Shown here: piece after piece, positions 29,432 through 37,542 of the stretch
Layout: the number at the start of each line of letters is the position of its first letter
Position numbering within the stretch: the stretch's first letter is position 1
Source: Bradyrhizobium icense
GTDB taxonomy: Bacteria; Pseudomonadota; Alphaproteobacteria; Rhizobiales; Xanthobacteraceae
Assembly: GCF_001693385.1 (NCBI RefSeq)
Contig: NZ_CP016428.1
Span: 6,634,001-6,698,000, forward strand
Reading direction: 5' to 3'
Length of the DNA: 64,000 bases
The notes under the pieces: generated by a model
What the model saw: only the letters and a program-made list of their open reading frames with translations
What the model was told of the DNA's origin: nothing
Databases searched by the model: none
Translations under genes and position numbers: made by a program

Positions 29432-30217
29432 GTGGTATTCGAAACGATAAGGCTCGAAATCGACGCCGTGGACACGGTCGTAAAGACCATCGGAACGGGC
29501 CCGGCCGTCCTGGCGCTGCACGGAGCGGCGACGATCGAGGGGCAGGAATGGGCGCGCGGTTTGGCCGACAGGTTTCGAGTCTATCTGCCGTTTCACCCCG
29601 GCTTCGGCGAAAGCGGACCTGCGCCGCATATTTGCGGGATGCAGGACTTGATCATCCACAATTTGCGGCTCATCGCAGCATTGGGGCTGGATCGGCCGCA
29701 CCTCGTGGGTCATTCGATGGGCGGCTGGATGGCAGCAGAAATGGCTGCGGTCGCCGGCGAACGTTTTGCGCGCCTGGTGCTGAACGCGCCTGCCGGGCTC
29801 AACCACCCCGATCATCGCGGCACCGACCTCAGTAAAGTCGCTCCGCAAGATTTGCCTCGCTACCTGGCGCACCGTGCGGAAGTCGCGGCCCAATACTTTC
29901 CCGGAGGCTCGCTTGCGCCGCCGCCAGAACAGTTCGTTGCGGCAAGGGAAAAGGAAGCCAAGGCGCTAAGCAATATTCAGAAGGCGCACGGCATGGGACA
30001 CCCAAATCTCGGTCGGTGGTTAAGCCGGATACCCAACGAAACGCTGATCGTGTGGGGCAATCGAGACAGGGTCGCACTTGCCAGTCAGGCAGAACTCTGG
30101 GCGAGCGCGATCCCAAAATCGCGCACTTATGTCGTGCCCGGCGTTGGGCACTTCGCCATGCAGGAAGACCCCACCTGTGTCGGGGCGATCGGCGATTTTC
30201 TCGCGGGTGGAAAGTGA
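29432..30217 (+). CDS. Alpha/beta-fold hydrolase
   Basis: A 261-residue cytoplasmic hydrolase. The oxyanion region is LHGAATIEGQEW near residue 29. The nucleophile is in GHSMGG near residue 92, the acid is probably Asp in WGNRDRV near 211, and the catalytic His is in GVGHFAMQEDP near 241. The start is a GTG with GGAAGGAG upstream. If the IS is removed it would lie only about 55 bases after the FMN reductase stop, so it probably belonged to the nod-box-linked operon. It may hydrolyse an ester, lactone or C-C bond made by the monooxygenase; this is inference. Confidence 0.88.
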   Translation: MVFETIRLEIDAVDTVVKTIGTGPAVLALHGAATIEGQEWARGLADRFRVYLPFHPGFGESGPAPHICGMQDLIIHNLRLIAALGLDRPHLVGHSMGGWMAAEMAAVAGERFARLVLNAPAGLNHPDHRGTDLSKVAPQDLPRYLAHRAEVAAQYFPGGSLAPPPEQFVAAREKEAKALSNIQKAHGMGHPNLGRWLSRIPNETLIVWGNRDRVALASQAELWASAIPKSRTYVVPGVGHFAMQEDPTCVGAIGDFLAGGK

Positions 30218-30314
30218 CTTGCCGTTCGCCCTCTTTCATAGGCGAAACGAGATCCTGCGGATGGATCGAGGATATCAGCTATTCCTTCCAATTGTACGAG
30301 CTAGGGAGACAATC

Positions 30315-31289
30315 ATGAGAGCCATTGTGATCGCGCTCGCCCTCACCGCGGGCCTGATATCTACTTCGCTGGCACAGACTTCGGCACAGACCTGGCCCAC
30401 CCAGTCCATCCGTCTCATCGTCAATTTTCCTGCGGGAGGCGCAGCAGATCAGCTCGCGCGTCTCATAGGCCAGCCTCTCAGCGAAACTTTCGGCCAGTCC
30501 GTCGTGATCGAAAACAGAGGAGGCGCTGGCGGAAATCTCGGCGGGGAATTCGTGGCGAGGTCCGCGCCGGATGGCTACACTTTGCTGATGTCTTCGGGCG
30601 GGATGGTGGCGATCAATCCCCATCTGTATGCCAAGATGCCATTCGACCCCGCGAAGGACATCATCCCCGTCGCTTCCGTCGCACGCGTCCCCTTCTATCT
30701 CGTCATTCGCGCTGACAGTCCGGTGCGGGATTTCAAGGGATTCATTGCCGACCTGAAGGCCAATCCGGAAAAGCGGAATTTCGGATCGCCCGGTATCGGC
30801 AGTTCTCCCCATCTTGCGGCAGAAATGTTGAAAGGCATGACCGGCACGAGCGCAGTACACGTGCCTTACCGCGGCGCCGCGCCTGCGCTCAATGACCTCC
30901 TCGGGGGTCAACTCGACTTCCTGTTCGACCCGGGCATTGCCATCGAGCACGTCAAAGCCGGCAAGCTGCGCGCGCTTGCGATCGGAAGCCCGCAGCGATC
31001 GCCGCAACTTCCTGATGTACCCACGCTCGACGAACTCGGCCTTACCGGCTTTGACGCGGACGCCGTATTCGGCATCTATGCGCCAGCCGGAACCTCACCC
31101 GATATTGTCGCGCGCCTGAACAAGGAAATTAATCGATCGCTTGCAATTGCCGCGCTGAACGAACGCATCGCGACCCTCGGAAACATAGCTGCACCGATGT
31201 CTCCGGAAGAGTTCAAGGAAAGGTCCCGCAAGGACTCCGATCGGTTCGGCGCGATCATACGTGAACGGGGCATCCGCGCCGCGAACTAG
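30315..31289 (+). CDS. Bug/TctC-family periplasmic substrate-binding protein
   Basis: About 324 residues, the usual Bug length. A signal peptide (MRAIVIALALTAGLISTSLA) is followed by WPTQSIRLIVNFPAGGAADQ, VIENRGGAGGNLGGEFVA and DGYTLLMSSGG, all family hallmarks. Bug proteins bind carboxylates or aromatic acids in the periplasm, some for TctABC-type transporters and many as orphans. No TctA or TctB is in the window. The ATG follows AGGGAG, about 100 bases after the hydrolase stop, suggesting co-transcription with it. The open frame runs further upstream, but only the ATG at 30315 gives a signal peptide. Confidence 0.92.
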   Translation: MRAIVIALALTAGLISTSLAQTSAQTWPTQSIRLIVNFPAGGAADQLARLIGQPLSETFGQSVVIENRGGAGGNLGGEFVARSAPDGYTLLMSSGGMVAINPHLYAKMPFDPAKDIIPVASVARVPFYLVIRADSPVRDFKGFIADLKANPEKRNFGSPGIGSSPHLAAEMLKGMTGTSAVHVPYRGAAPALNDLLGGQLDFLFDPGIAIEHVKAGKLRALAIGSPQRSPQLPDVPTLDELGLTGFDADAVFGIYAPAGTSPDIVARLNKEINRSLAIAALNERIATLGNIAAPMSPEEFKERSRKDSDRFGAIIRERGIRAAN

Positions 31290-31349
31290 CTGCCGAGCTG
31301 CCGATGGCGAAGTCGATCCACCGGATCGAGGAGCCATCAAGCCGGCAGC

Positions 31350-31540
31350 GATGGAGGCAAGAGGAATTCGTCTCCAGGGAGAGCGCGGCATAAGCCGTCA
31401 ACCCATTGCGCAGGGAATGCCGGGCTGCTCCGGCTCCGGCTGTACCTGTATGCTCGTGTGCATTTCCTTCCAATATCGGCACACGAGACCGCGGGTGCTA
31501 GCCGGCACGCGGCATTCCCTGCACCCTCCATTTTCGAGGG
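31350..31540 (-). repeat. Dispersed extragenic repeat, copy A (inverted relative to copy B)
   Basis: About 190 bases that reappear as the reverse complement at about 62024-62212. Shared blocks include the run from TAAGCCGT to CATTGCGCAGGGAA, CTGTACCTGTATGCTCGTGT and GGCACACGAGACCGCGGGTG. Small open frames across it (for instance with the peptide ...HEHTG...RHSLRNGLTAY) are of the kind often mis-called as genes in Bradyrhizobium genomes. I treat it as a non-coding dispersed repeat. Confidence 0.75.
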
Positions 31541-31676
31541 TGAGACTGGCCAAGCCCCGGACGCCGTGCGCGCCGCGCGAACGCATATCTGTGTTTGGCT
31601 TTGGAAGGGAATCGGCGGTTGACTCGGGAACCGCCAGCAATCAGAAAAAGCCCTGATAAATGAACGGCAAACATAA

Positions 31677-31729
31677 TGGTCGGAGTGGCAGGATTCGAAC
31701 CTGCGACCCCTGCGTCCCGAACGCAGTGC
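31677..31729 (-). tRNA. 3' fragment of tRNA-Pro(CGG), attachment-site scar
   Basis: Read on the minus strand it contains a normal anticodon stem-loop (CTGCG-TTCGGGA-CGCAG, anticodon CGG), variable loop, T-arm (GCAGGTTCGAATCCTGC), 3' acceptor strand CACTCCG, A73 and encoded CCA. The 5' acceptor strand and D-arm are missing; after 31729 the sequence departs from a tRNA. This is the usual footprint of a tRNA-targeting integrase: the 3' end is duplicated and the intact gene lies at the other end of the element. For this orientation the element would extend to higher coordinates. Confidence 0.85.
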
Positions 31730-32219
31730 ACATGCTCTAAGTCATTGATTTTTCTTGCTGTGACAGTCGATACCGTCTCGTTTTGTTCACGGTCGTTTCA
31801 CCCAATTCGTTGCGATTTCGTTGCGGCGTTCTGGGGGAAGGTGTTGATCTATTGGGTCATGCTTCAAGAGGCTTGGGCGGTTTCAATCGGCAGTCCAGCC
31901 CTGCCATTGCGGTGTCCTCGCAAGACCGTTGGATCGCGCACCGAGAGCGAGAACTGACGCTGCTTTCCAAACACCTTGAAGTTTAGCCGCGAGAAGAGCT
32001 GTCCTAATAACGAATTCAGGGTTTTGAGTGCTGGCTGCAGCCGGACGGATCGGACGTCGGATGGCGGAATCGAAATCCGCTTAATTCACAAGTACCTCTC
32101 TTAGGCGCTCTGCCATAGAGCTTGTCGCTTAGGCGTTGACGCATCCGTACGCGAGAATATGTTGATCTTGCAAAAGGATCATCAATGAATCGCGAGCCCG
32201 TGTCAGGAAAACCTGTCGG
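31730..32219. other. Non-coding stretch next to the tRNA scar
   Basis: About 490 bases with no supported gene. Short frames exist, but none has codon character or a recognisable motif. An integrase gene would be expected next to the attachment site, and I do not see one. The sequence is less GC-rich than the surrounding operons. Confidence 0.5.
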
Positions 32220-32894
32220 ATGCGCAACATGCAAATACATCAGTCGTGCTTGTTCAGGCGCTCTTACCGAGTCGCTAGTTGGCATTCGCGCATAAGCCGA
32301 CGGTCTTTGTGGGCCATTTTGTTTATTCTGGTGTTCCCCGCCTACTGCCTAGCCGATGAAGGGAAACCCATCAGCATCACCGTGGCGGCCGACCACACGA
32401 AGGCCAACGGAGAACCCTGGGACGGCATTCCAGGCATTGGCGGGGGGCGCGGTCCGACGGCCATGCCCATCCCCAACAAAAATGCGCCGGATCTGGCGGT
32501 CTGCGTCGTTCGTTTGGAAACGCCTCCGGAATGCAGCATGCGGTATGTGAACTTGAAGCAATATTCGCTTTGCCAGAACAGCTATGATTGCATTTTTAAG
32601 CGGGTGAGTACCCCCGATGGTCCTTTCGGGCTCATCATTCTGGATTTGGACTTACGGCGGCATGATCTAGTTGGCTTCCTTTTAATGACGGCTGGGAAGG
32701 CTCTTACTCCTGACCAGCGAGCCGCCTTGGAAAGTGAGATTCGGAGAAGAGCCGACCAGTTAGCGCCTCCTTTTTCCCAAGGAGAGAAGCAACGCAGGTT
32801 GAGGGAGATGCTTGTTGTTCCGATGGACCGCTGCACCGAAGCGAAGGGATGCAGGCTCGTCCAATCCGAAATCCGCGTGAACTCGGCCGAGTGA
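32220..32894 (+). CDS. Hypothetical secreted protein
   Basis: A 224-residue frame with an Arg-rich N-terminus and a hydrophobic core (LWAILFILVFPAYCLA) that looks like a long signal peptide or a single anchor. The mature part has six Cys, in pairs such as CVVRLETPPEC and CQNSYDC, plus a Gly-rich GIGGGRGPTAMPIPNKN segment. The C-terminal third is charged and probably helical. I do not recognise the family. It is the only apparently intact gene between the tRNA scar and the YtkA-like gene, so it may be cargo of the lost element. A later in-frame Met (codon 4) is an alternative start. Confidence 0.5.
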   Translation: MRNMQIHQSCLFRRSYRVASWHSRISRRSLWAILFILVFPAYCLADEGKPISITVAADHTKANGEPWDGIPGIGGGRGPTAMPIPNKNAPDLAVCVVRLETPPECSMRYVNLKQYSLCQNSYDCIFKRVSTPDGPFGLIILDLDLRRHDLVGFLLMTAGKALTPDQRAALESEIRRRADQLAPPFSQGEKQRRLREMLVVPMDRCTEAKGCRLVQSEIRVNSAE

Positions 32895-33010
32895 TCCTTG
32901 CCTGGGCAGCTCCGTCGCCACGTCAAAGGTGATACGAGCGGCAAGCCGCCCTTGACGTACCGCCGTGACGGCGCAATGGGCCGGCCGTCGCCAATGCCCA
33001 GGTCTGGGCG

Positions 33011-33236
33011 CTATGGAACTGGTTTAGGCCGCTCGGTGAGGATGATGGCTTCCTCCGGACAATTCGCGCGTGCGATGTAGGCCTTGTCGATCAGGTCAGG
33101 GGCGGCGAAGCTGCTCGCGCTTTCCCGCGCGTGTCCGAACTCATCGAGCTGAAACAACTCTGGCGCAAGCGCGCTACAACGGGCGTGCCCCCTGATATTT
33201 GTCCGGACCGACCCTGACCGTGATCTCAGTCGTCAT
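33011..33236 (-). pseudogene. Ferredoxin pseudogene (small 3Fe-4S type)
   Basis: The frame from the ATG at 33236 encodes MTTEITVRVGPDKYQG, then breaks at a run of G. In the next frame it continues HARCSALAPELFQLDEFGHA and later AYIARANCPEEAIIL up to the stop at 33011. Restored, it would be about 75 residues with the layout of small ferredoxins that serve P450s and oxygenases. The expected first cysteine ligand (PDKCQG in relatives) is Tyr here, a second sign of decay. It lies 18 bases after the SRPBCC pseudogene, so the two were probably one operon. Confidence 0.78.
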
Positions 33237-33254
33237 CGCGTGGTCTCCCGCGTT

Positions 33255-33717
33255 TCAGCACGGATAGGGGCTGACACGGCGGGCGGCGAAACGCCACTCG
33301 ACCTGTTTCTTGATATTGCCGAGCCCGATCCGGGCTTCCTCGTCCATGCGCAGGAGCTGGTCATCGGTCGGCTCGGATGGCCGATCGGGATTGGTGAGCT
33401 CCCGCGTATAGCGAGTGTGGCCTTTCTCATCTGCAAACGTGTAGCGGATGACGATCGGACCGATGAAATCGGTATCGGCCTTGCACGTCCATGTGCTCGG
33501 ACGGTTGCTCTCGGTCACCGTCCAATGCAGCTCGATCGTGCCACGCCGCGTCTGCCACTTCTCGCGAAAAGTTTGGCTGAGTTTTAACGGCTGATTTGGC
33601 CCCTCGATCTTCTGCGATGCGGCCAGCCATTCGGGCCAGGAATGCGGTGCAAACATAGTCGAATACCGCCTCCGGCGACGCGGCAATGAGGATGTCGTGT
33701 TTTCGAACGAAGAACAT
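33255..33717 (-). pseudogene. SRPBCC (START-like) family pseudogene, frameshifted
   Basis: The N-terminus MFFVRKHDILIAASPEAVF reads from 33717 in one frame. The rest, APHSWPEWLAASQKIEGP through KADTDFIGPIVIRYTF and ending at 33255, lies in another. One base too many (or two too few) near 33657 separates them. Restored, it would be a roughly 154-residue SRPBCC-fold protein, a family that binds hydrophobic ligands. It lies upstream of and on the same strand as the broken ferredoxin gene. Confidence 0.78.
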
Positions 33718-33737
33718 CTGAACTCCAGGTATGTGAA

Positions 33738-34016
33738 TTGCAATCAGCAAGCTGCAATTAAAGCCCGGCATGGCGGTCGCCGAGTTAAGCGCATGTCGAA
33801 CGAGTTTTGCTTGCCACTCGCAAAGAAACAGACGAGCGTGATCGCTTCTCGTGCAAAGACATTACGCCGCTCGCGATTCCGCTTCGCTCTCGAGAGCAGG
33901 CGTAGCGAAAGTGCCGCTAACGTCGTTGAGACCGGCTGCCCGGCCATGATTCCGCGCAGCACGAACCACGCCGATTCACTGGACTACCAGACCCCCCCTG
34001 ACGGTTTACAATCCGA
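33738..34016. other. No gene seen
   Basis: About 280 bases between two pseudogenes. I find no frame with coding character, repeat or terminator here. Confidence 0.4.
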
Positions 34017-34957
34017 CTACGGCTGCTTGCGATGGAGAACGTGCAAAGTCACTTCTGGAGGACAGTTGAGCCGGACCGGCAGAAGGCTCGTCCCGGCGCC
34101 TACGGAAGTGTATCCGCCCATCTCCCCATATCTCCAAGCTCCCGTGCCCATGCGTCTAGGTAACATTGCCTCAAGCTTGATCGGGATTGATCCGGGCAGG
34201 CAGAGTTGTCCCCCGTGTGTGTGGCCGCTTAGCATCAGATCAAAGCCGGCTTCAGCTGCCTGGCGATACACTTCGGGTGTGTGGGACAACAAGATCGAGA
34301 ATTCATCTTTTCGGAAACCTGACGCAGCTGTGGCTATGTCGTCTGCTGTCAAAATGAGCATCGTCTAGTCAGCCAGATAGAGTTGCTCGTCACCGAGTTT
34401 CAGGATCTCGCATTGATTCATCAGTACTCGTATATCCATGTCTTCCAGCCGTGGGACCATCTCAATGGTGTCGTGGTTTCCTAGGACTGCGTAGACCGGC
34501 AATGTTATCTTCGCCCTTAGGTTAGCGACGGCTTCCATGGCAATCTCGATCGGCCCATAAGTCTTCCCCCGATAGTCGCCGGTCAGCACGCAGATATCGC
34601 ACGCTAGCGTATCGATGATCTGGACCAAAAGTTTCATAGCCGATTCGCTTATGTCCACATGCAAGTCGCTGACGTGAAGGATCGTGAAGTTCTCAAACGA
34701 GGAAGGTAGATCTTCGAACGTGATTTCGTTCTACCGGATCATGCATGGCCGGCGTTGCGGCGCGCGCGCTCGTACAGCCCCATGAATGTAAGCGCTGTTC
34801 GGATGATCGCCGGTGCCGAGAACCGGTTCTCTAGATGGAAGAAAGTCAGGCCTTGGCCAAATACTTGGGCTCGGTGATCCGCCTCGAACTTCAATCGCTC
34901 GTGTGCCCGTTGGGATCCAAGCCGCTTTTCCAATCTGCCTAGAAACTTTTCGTCCAT
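34017..34957 (-). pseudogene. Metallophosphoesterase pseudogene with several frameshifts
   Basis: Pieces of one calcineurin-like phosphoesterase appear in order on the minus strand. The N-terminal segment MDEKFLGRLEKRLG to LYERARRNAGHA ends at a stop near 34739. The core resumes in another frame with FTILHVSDLHVD (the DxH metal motif), CVLTGDYRGKT and LGNHDT, and reaches a TAG near 34365. A short bridge reads LDDAHFDS in a third frame. The C-terminal part follows with LLSHTPEVY and LSGHTHGGQLCLPGS to 34017. All metal motifs survive, but at least three frame breaks make a functional product unlikely. The restored protein would be about 310 residues. Confidence 0.85.
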
Positions 34958-35320
34958 TTGCAAATAATAGCGGCAACTGAAGCCTTCGCAATCAGGGCCA
35001 GCTGGCAAGCTCATTACCTCCTTGGAAGTCAAGGCAAAGGTGCGCGAAAGCAGTCGAACCTTTGCGAGCTAAGGGAAACAGATCGAGCTCGGCTAGATCA
35101 CGCACCCCGCCGCTATCGGAAGCGCGGGGCTTGTTTCCGATCATAGCGCCGCCGAACGTCACGAACGGAATGCGACTGAGCAGCGTTGAGCCATGCATTG
35201 GATGAGACGATCGCTATCGATGTCGCAGTTGGTTCATTGGCAGACATCGCAAGCGCCCGAACTATGACCGCTTCAGCCTCACAGCCGGACTGGCCGGGCG
35301 CACCTGGCTTGACTACAGGG

Positions 35321-35680
35321 CGCCGTGCGCCGTTGTTGAAACGCAGCATCATCTGCACGTTATCATCGAGGCGGCGACCTTAGACGAACGTCGTAAGCTC
35401 GGCCGCAACCCGTTCGACACGCGAGCCCACGACGAACTCCGCGAGATTGAAGGCGTAGGTGCCAATATCGCCCAGGCAGTCGCCGGCGCCGCTGCGCCCG
35501 GGATCCGTGCGCTATTCCGCCTGCTTTTGGCCTGTGCGCTCAAGAGGCGTGGTCAGCCATTCCTGCGGATACTAGGACTGTACCACGCGGATGCGGCCGA
35601 GCTCGCCGGCGGCGATCATCTCGCGCGCATGGCGGACCATGGGATAGCCGGTGTAGTTGTGCGTCAGTACAAAAAGACCA
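35321..35680 (-). pseudogene. Gfo/Idh/MocA-family oxidoreductase remnant
   Basis: The minus strand reads [20 protein letters not shown] and [13 protein letters not shown], then GDCLGDIGTYAFNLAEFVVG and RVERVAAELTTFV, a stop codon, and GRRLDDNVQMMLRFNNGARR. This is the middle part of a Gfo/Idh/MocA dehydrogenase, including the GDIGTHA-type substrate block. Frame changes occur between the blocks, and an in-frame TAA replaces the residue expected between V and G of the usual FVPGRRL. The N-terminal NAD-binding half and the C-terminus are missing. Confidence 0.75.
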
Positions 35681-35699
35681 CCCGGAAACGTCGGCGAAT

Positions 35700-35855
35700 G
35701 TCGACATCGCCGCGCTGAAGGCCCTCGGCTTCACGGATGACGATGTCCGGGATATCGCCGCGATCGCGGCCTTCTTCGGCATGTCCAACCGTCTGGCGAA
35801 CGTCTCCAGCATGCGACCGAACGACGAGCTCCACATGATGGGTCGGTCGAGTTGA
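35700..35855 (+). pseudogene. C-terminal fragment of a carboxymuconolactone-decarboxylase/AhpD-like peroxidase-related protein
   Basis: The plus strand encodes [20 protein letters not shown], then AIAAFFGMSNRLANVSSMRP and NDELHMMGRSS before a stop. This resembles the C-terminal end of peroxidase-related proteins of the AhpD-like fold. No start or N-terminal catalytic Cys segment is present. It abuts the oxidoreductase remnant on the opposite strand, indicating a rearrangement junction. Confidence 0.65.
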
Positions 35856-36193
35856 ATCGAATGCAGGCCGCCCTTGCGTGATCGATCGTACAAAATCGTA
35901 GTTTGGCGTGCAAAATCGTGCGATTGGTAGCGGGGAAGCGCTACCGGCTTCCACACACCACGCAAATCTACGATATTCGTTCCGTTTCTCCGCATGGATC
36001 TCAGCCTCAATGAAAGCGACATCGGAGGTTTGCCCAGCCTAAACCTCGGACTCATTCGAGGCTGTGGATCGCCCGTACTACGCAGCGACCATGCGGCAGG
36101 CCAAAGCGCGCCTCGGAGGCTCAATTGTCGAAGCTTGATGGGTTTCGTAGGCTTGCCGAAGAGTTCTTTCCACGAATGTGATCGAGAGCCGTG
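35856..36193. other. No gene seen
   Basis: About 340 bases between the last gene remnant and the YtkA-like gene. I see no coding frame with support. The direct repeat CAAAATCGT (near 35890 and 35912) is short and of unclear meaning. Confidence 0.4.
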
Positions 36194-36613
36194 TCAGCGC
36201 TTGTTCCGACCCGAGGACGACTCGGTGACTTCCGCTTCCGCGAAATGCAGCATCGCAATCACGCGGTCGCGCATGGGCCCGCTCAGGTCGATATGCACCG
36301 CCCAGTCGCCGTGCATCTCAAGCTCAAGGCGTACCTGATAAACGCCCTTCTCCGCCTGCTCAGTCGCTTTCACGGGGCGCACGTTGTGTATGCCGGGCAT
36401 CGAGGGCATGTCCGCTCCGACGGATACGGTCAGCCCGGAGAGCGGTTCGCCGGAGCGCGCGTTCGCGAGCCTGATCGTGCAGTCGTACTCCAGCACCTGC
36501 CCGGCCGAGACGCAGGTCACAGCGGCCTTGGCGCGCACCTGGCCGTGCGCGTCTTGCGGATAACCGGCCATCAATGCCGCCACGGCAACAAGCATGCAAA
36601 CCATCGTTCTCAT
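36194..36613 (-). CDS. YtkA/FixH-like secreted protein
   Basis: A 139-residue exported protein with signal peptide MRTMVCMLVAVAALMAGYPQ and a cleavage region near AHGQ. The mature part carries the YtkA-type beta-sandwich pattern: LTVSVGADMPSMPGIHNVRP, then GVYQVRLELEMHGDWAVHID. Members bind or deliver ligands at the membrane, some linked to copper or cytochrome oxidase. Its role here is unknown. Its ATG overlaps the stop of the LivM-type gene (ATGA), so it is the last gene of that Liv operon, an uncommon partner for an ABC importer. Confidence 0.8.
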   Translation of the reverse strand: MRTMVCMLVAVAALMAGYPQDAHGQVRAKAAVTCVSAGQVLEYDCTIRLANARSGEPLSGLTVSVGADMPSMPGIHNVRPVKATEQAEKGVYQVRLELEMHGDWAVHIDLSGPMRDRVIAMLHFAEAEVTESSSGRNKR

Positions 36614-37539
36614 CGCGGTCCTCGTCTTGTTCGGGTCGATCCGGATATCGTGTTCCGGAGCAATCGGCCAATTCCGTGCACCAGCCGCTCATCAAGCAGG
36701 CCGCGCGGACGAACGATCAGCAGCAACGCAACCAGACCGCCGAAAATGATCATGCGGTAGCCCGCAAACAGTCGCACTGACTCGAGGAGCCCGACGTCGA
36801 TGACGACCCCGAGCAGCGGTCCAAGCGCAGTGCCGAGCCCGCCGATCAGACCATAGGCAAGGGAATGCACACCGAGCATGACATCGAAGGTTCGCGGCTC
36901 CACATAGGTGGTCAGATGGGCGTAGAGGCCGCCGCCGACCGCGGCGAGCGCGCCGGCGATGCCGGCCGCGAGAACCTTGTAGCGGGCGACCGCTATCCCC
37001 TGCAGTGAGGCAAGCGTCGCATCCTCACCGATCATGCGGAAGATGACGCCAAGCCGCGAGCGTTCGAGCAGCATAAAGCCTGCAAGCGTGACCGCCAGCA
37101 TCGTATAGATCAGTATCATGAAATCGAAAGTTTCGATGTTGTGATCGAAGATGTAACGGATACTGCGAAAGCCGTCAGTGCCGTTGGGTCCAACCGGTTC
37201 GCCGTCGATGTCAACCTGATAACGGAACAGCTCGAACAGGATTCGCACCATCTCGGCGAACGCAAGCGTCGCGATCGAGAACTGAAGTCCGCGAAGCCGC
37301 AATGTCGGGATGCCAAGCGATACGGCGCAAGCTGCACCCGCCGCTGCGCCCCAGGCAATACCCAGCGCCAGCGGCCAGCCCCACATCGCAGTAGCCATGC
37401 CGGCTGCATACGCGCCGATTGCAAAGAACGCCTGCTGCCCGAAGGAAATTTCTCCGGTGAGCAGCAGGAGATAGGCGGACAGCGCGACGAACGAGATGAC
37501 CCCGATGTTGGAAAATACGCTGACCAGATAGTCATCCAT
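36610..37539 (-). CDS. Branched-chain amino acid-type ABC permease, LivM-like (second copy in operon)
   Basis: A 309-residue multi-spanning inner-membrane permease. It shows LLLTGEISFGQQAFFAIGAY near the N-terminus, FSIATLAFAEMVRILFELFR in the middle and a C-terminal GLIGGLGTALGPLLGV block, all LivM features. It lies 3 bases after the second LivH gene, forming a complete permease pair. The operon already has another LivH/LivM pair further upstream, so the two ATPases may serve two pores or one mixed complex. Confidence 0.9.
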   Translation of the reverse strand: MDDYLVSVFSNIGVISFVALSAYLLLLTGEISFGQQAFFAIGAYAAGMATAMWGWPLALGIAWGAAAGAACAVSLGIPTLRLRGLQFSIATLAFAEMVRILFELFRYQVDIDGEPVGPNGTDGFRSIRYIFDHNIETFDFMILIYTMLAVTLAGFMLLERSRLGVIFRMIGEDATLASLQGIAVARYKVLAAGIAGALAAVGGGLYAHLTTYVEPRTFDVMLGVHSLAYGLIGGLGTALGPLLGVVIDVGLLESVRLFAGYRMIIFGGLVALLLIVRPRGLLDERLVHGIGRLLRNTISGSTRTRRGPR

Positions 37540-37542
37540 CGG

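Noticed and set aside
31676..31957. 93-residue plus-strand frame starting MVGVAGFEPATPASRTQ
   Set aside because: The first residues are the translated reverse complement of the tRNA-Pro 3' end, a well-known source of false genes.
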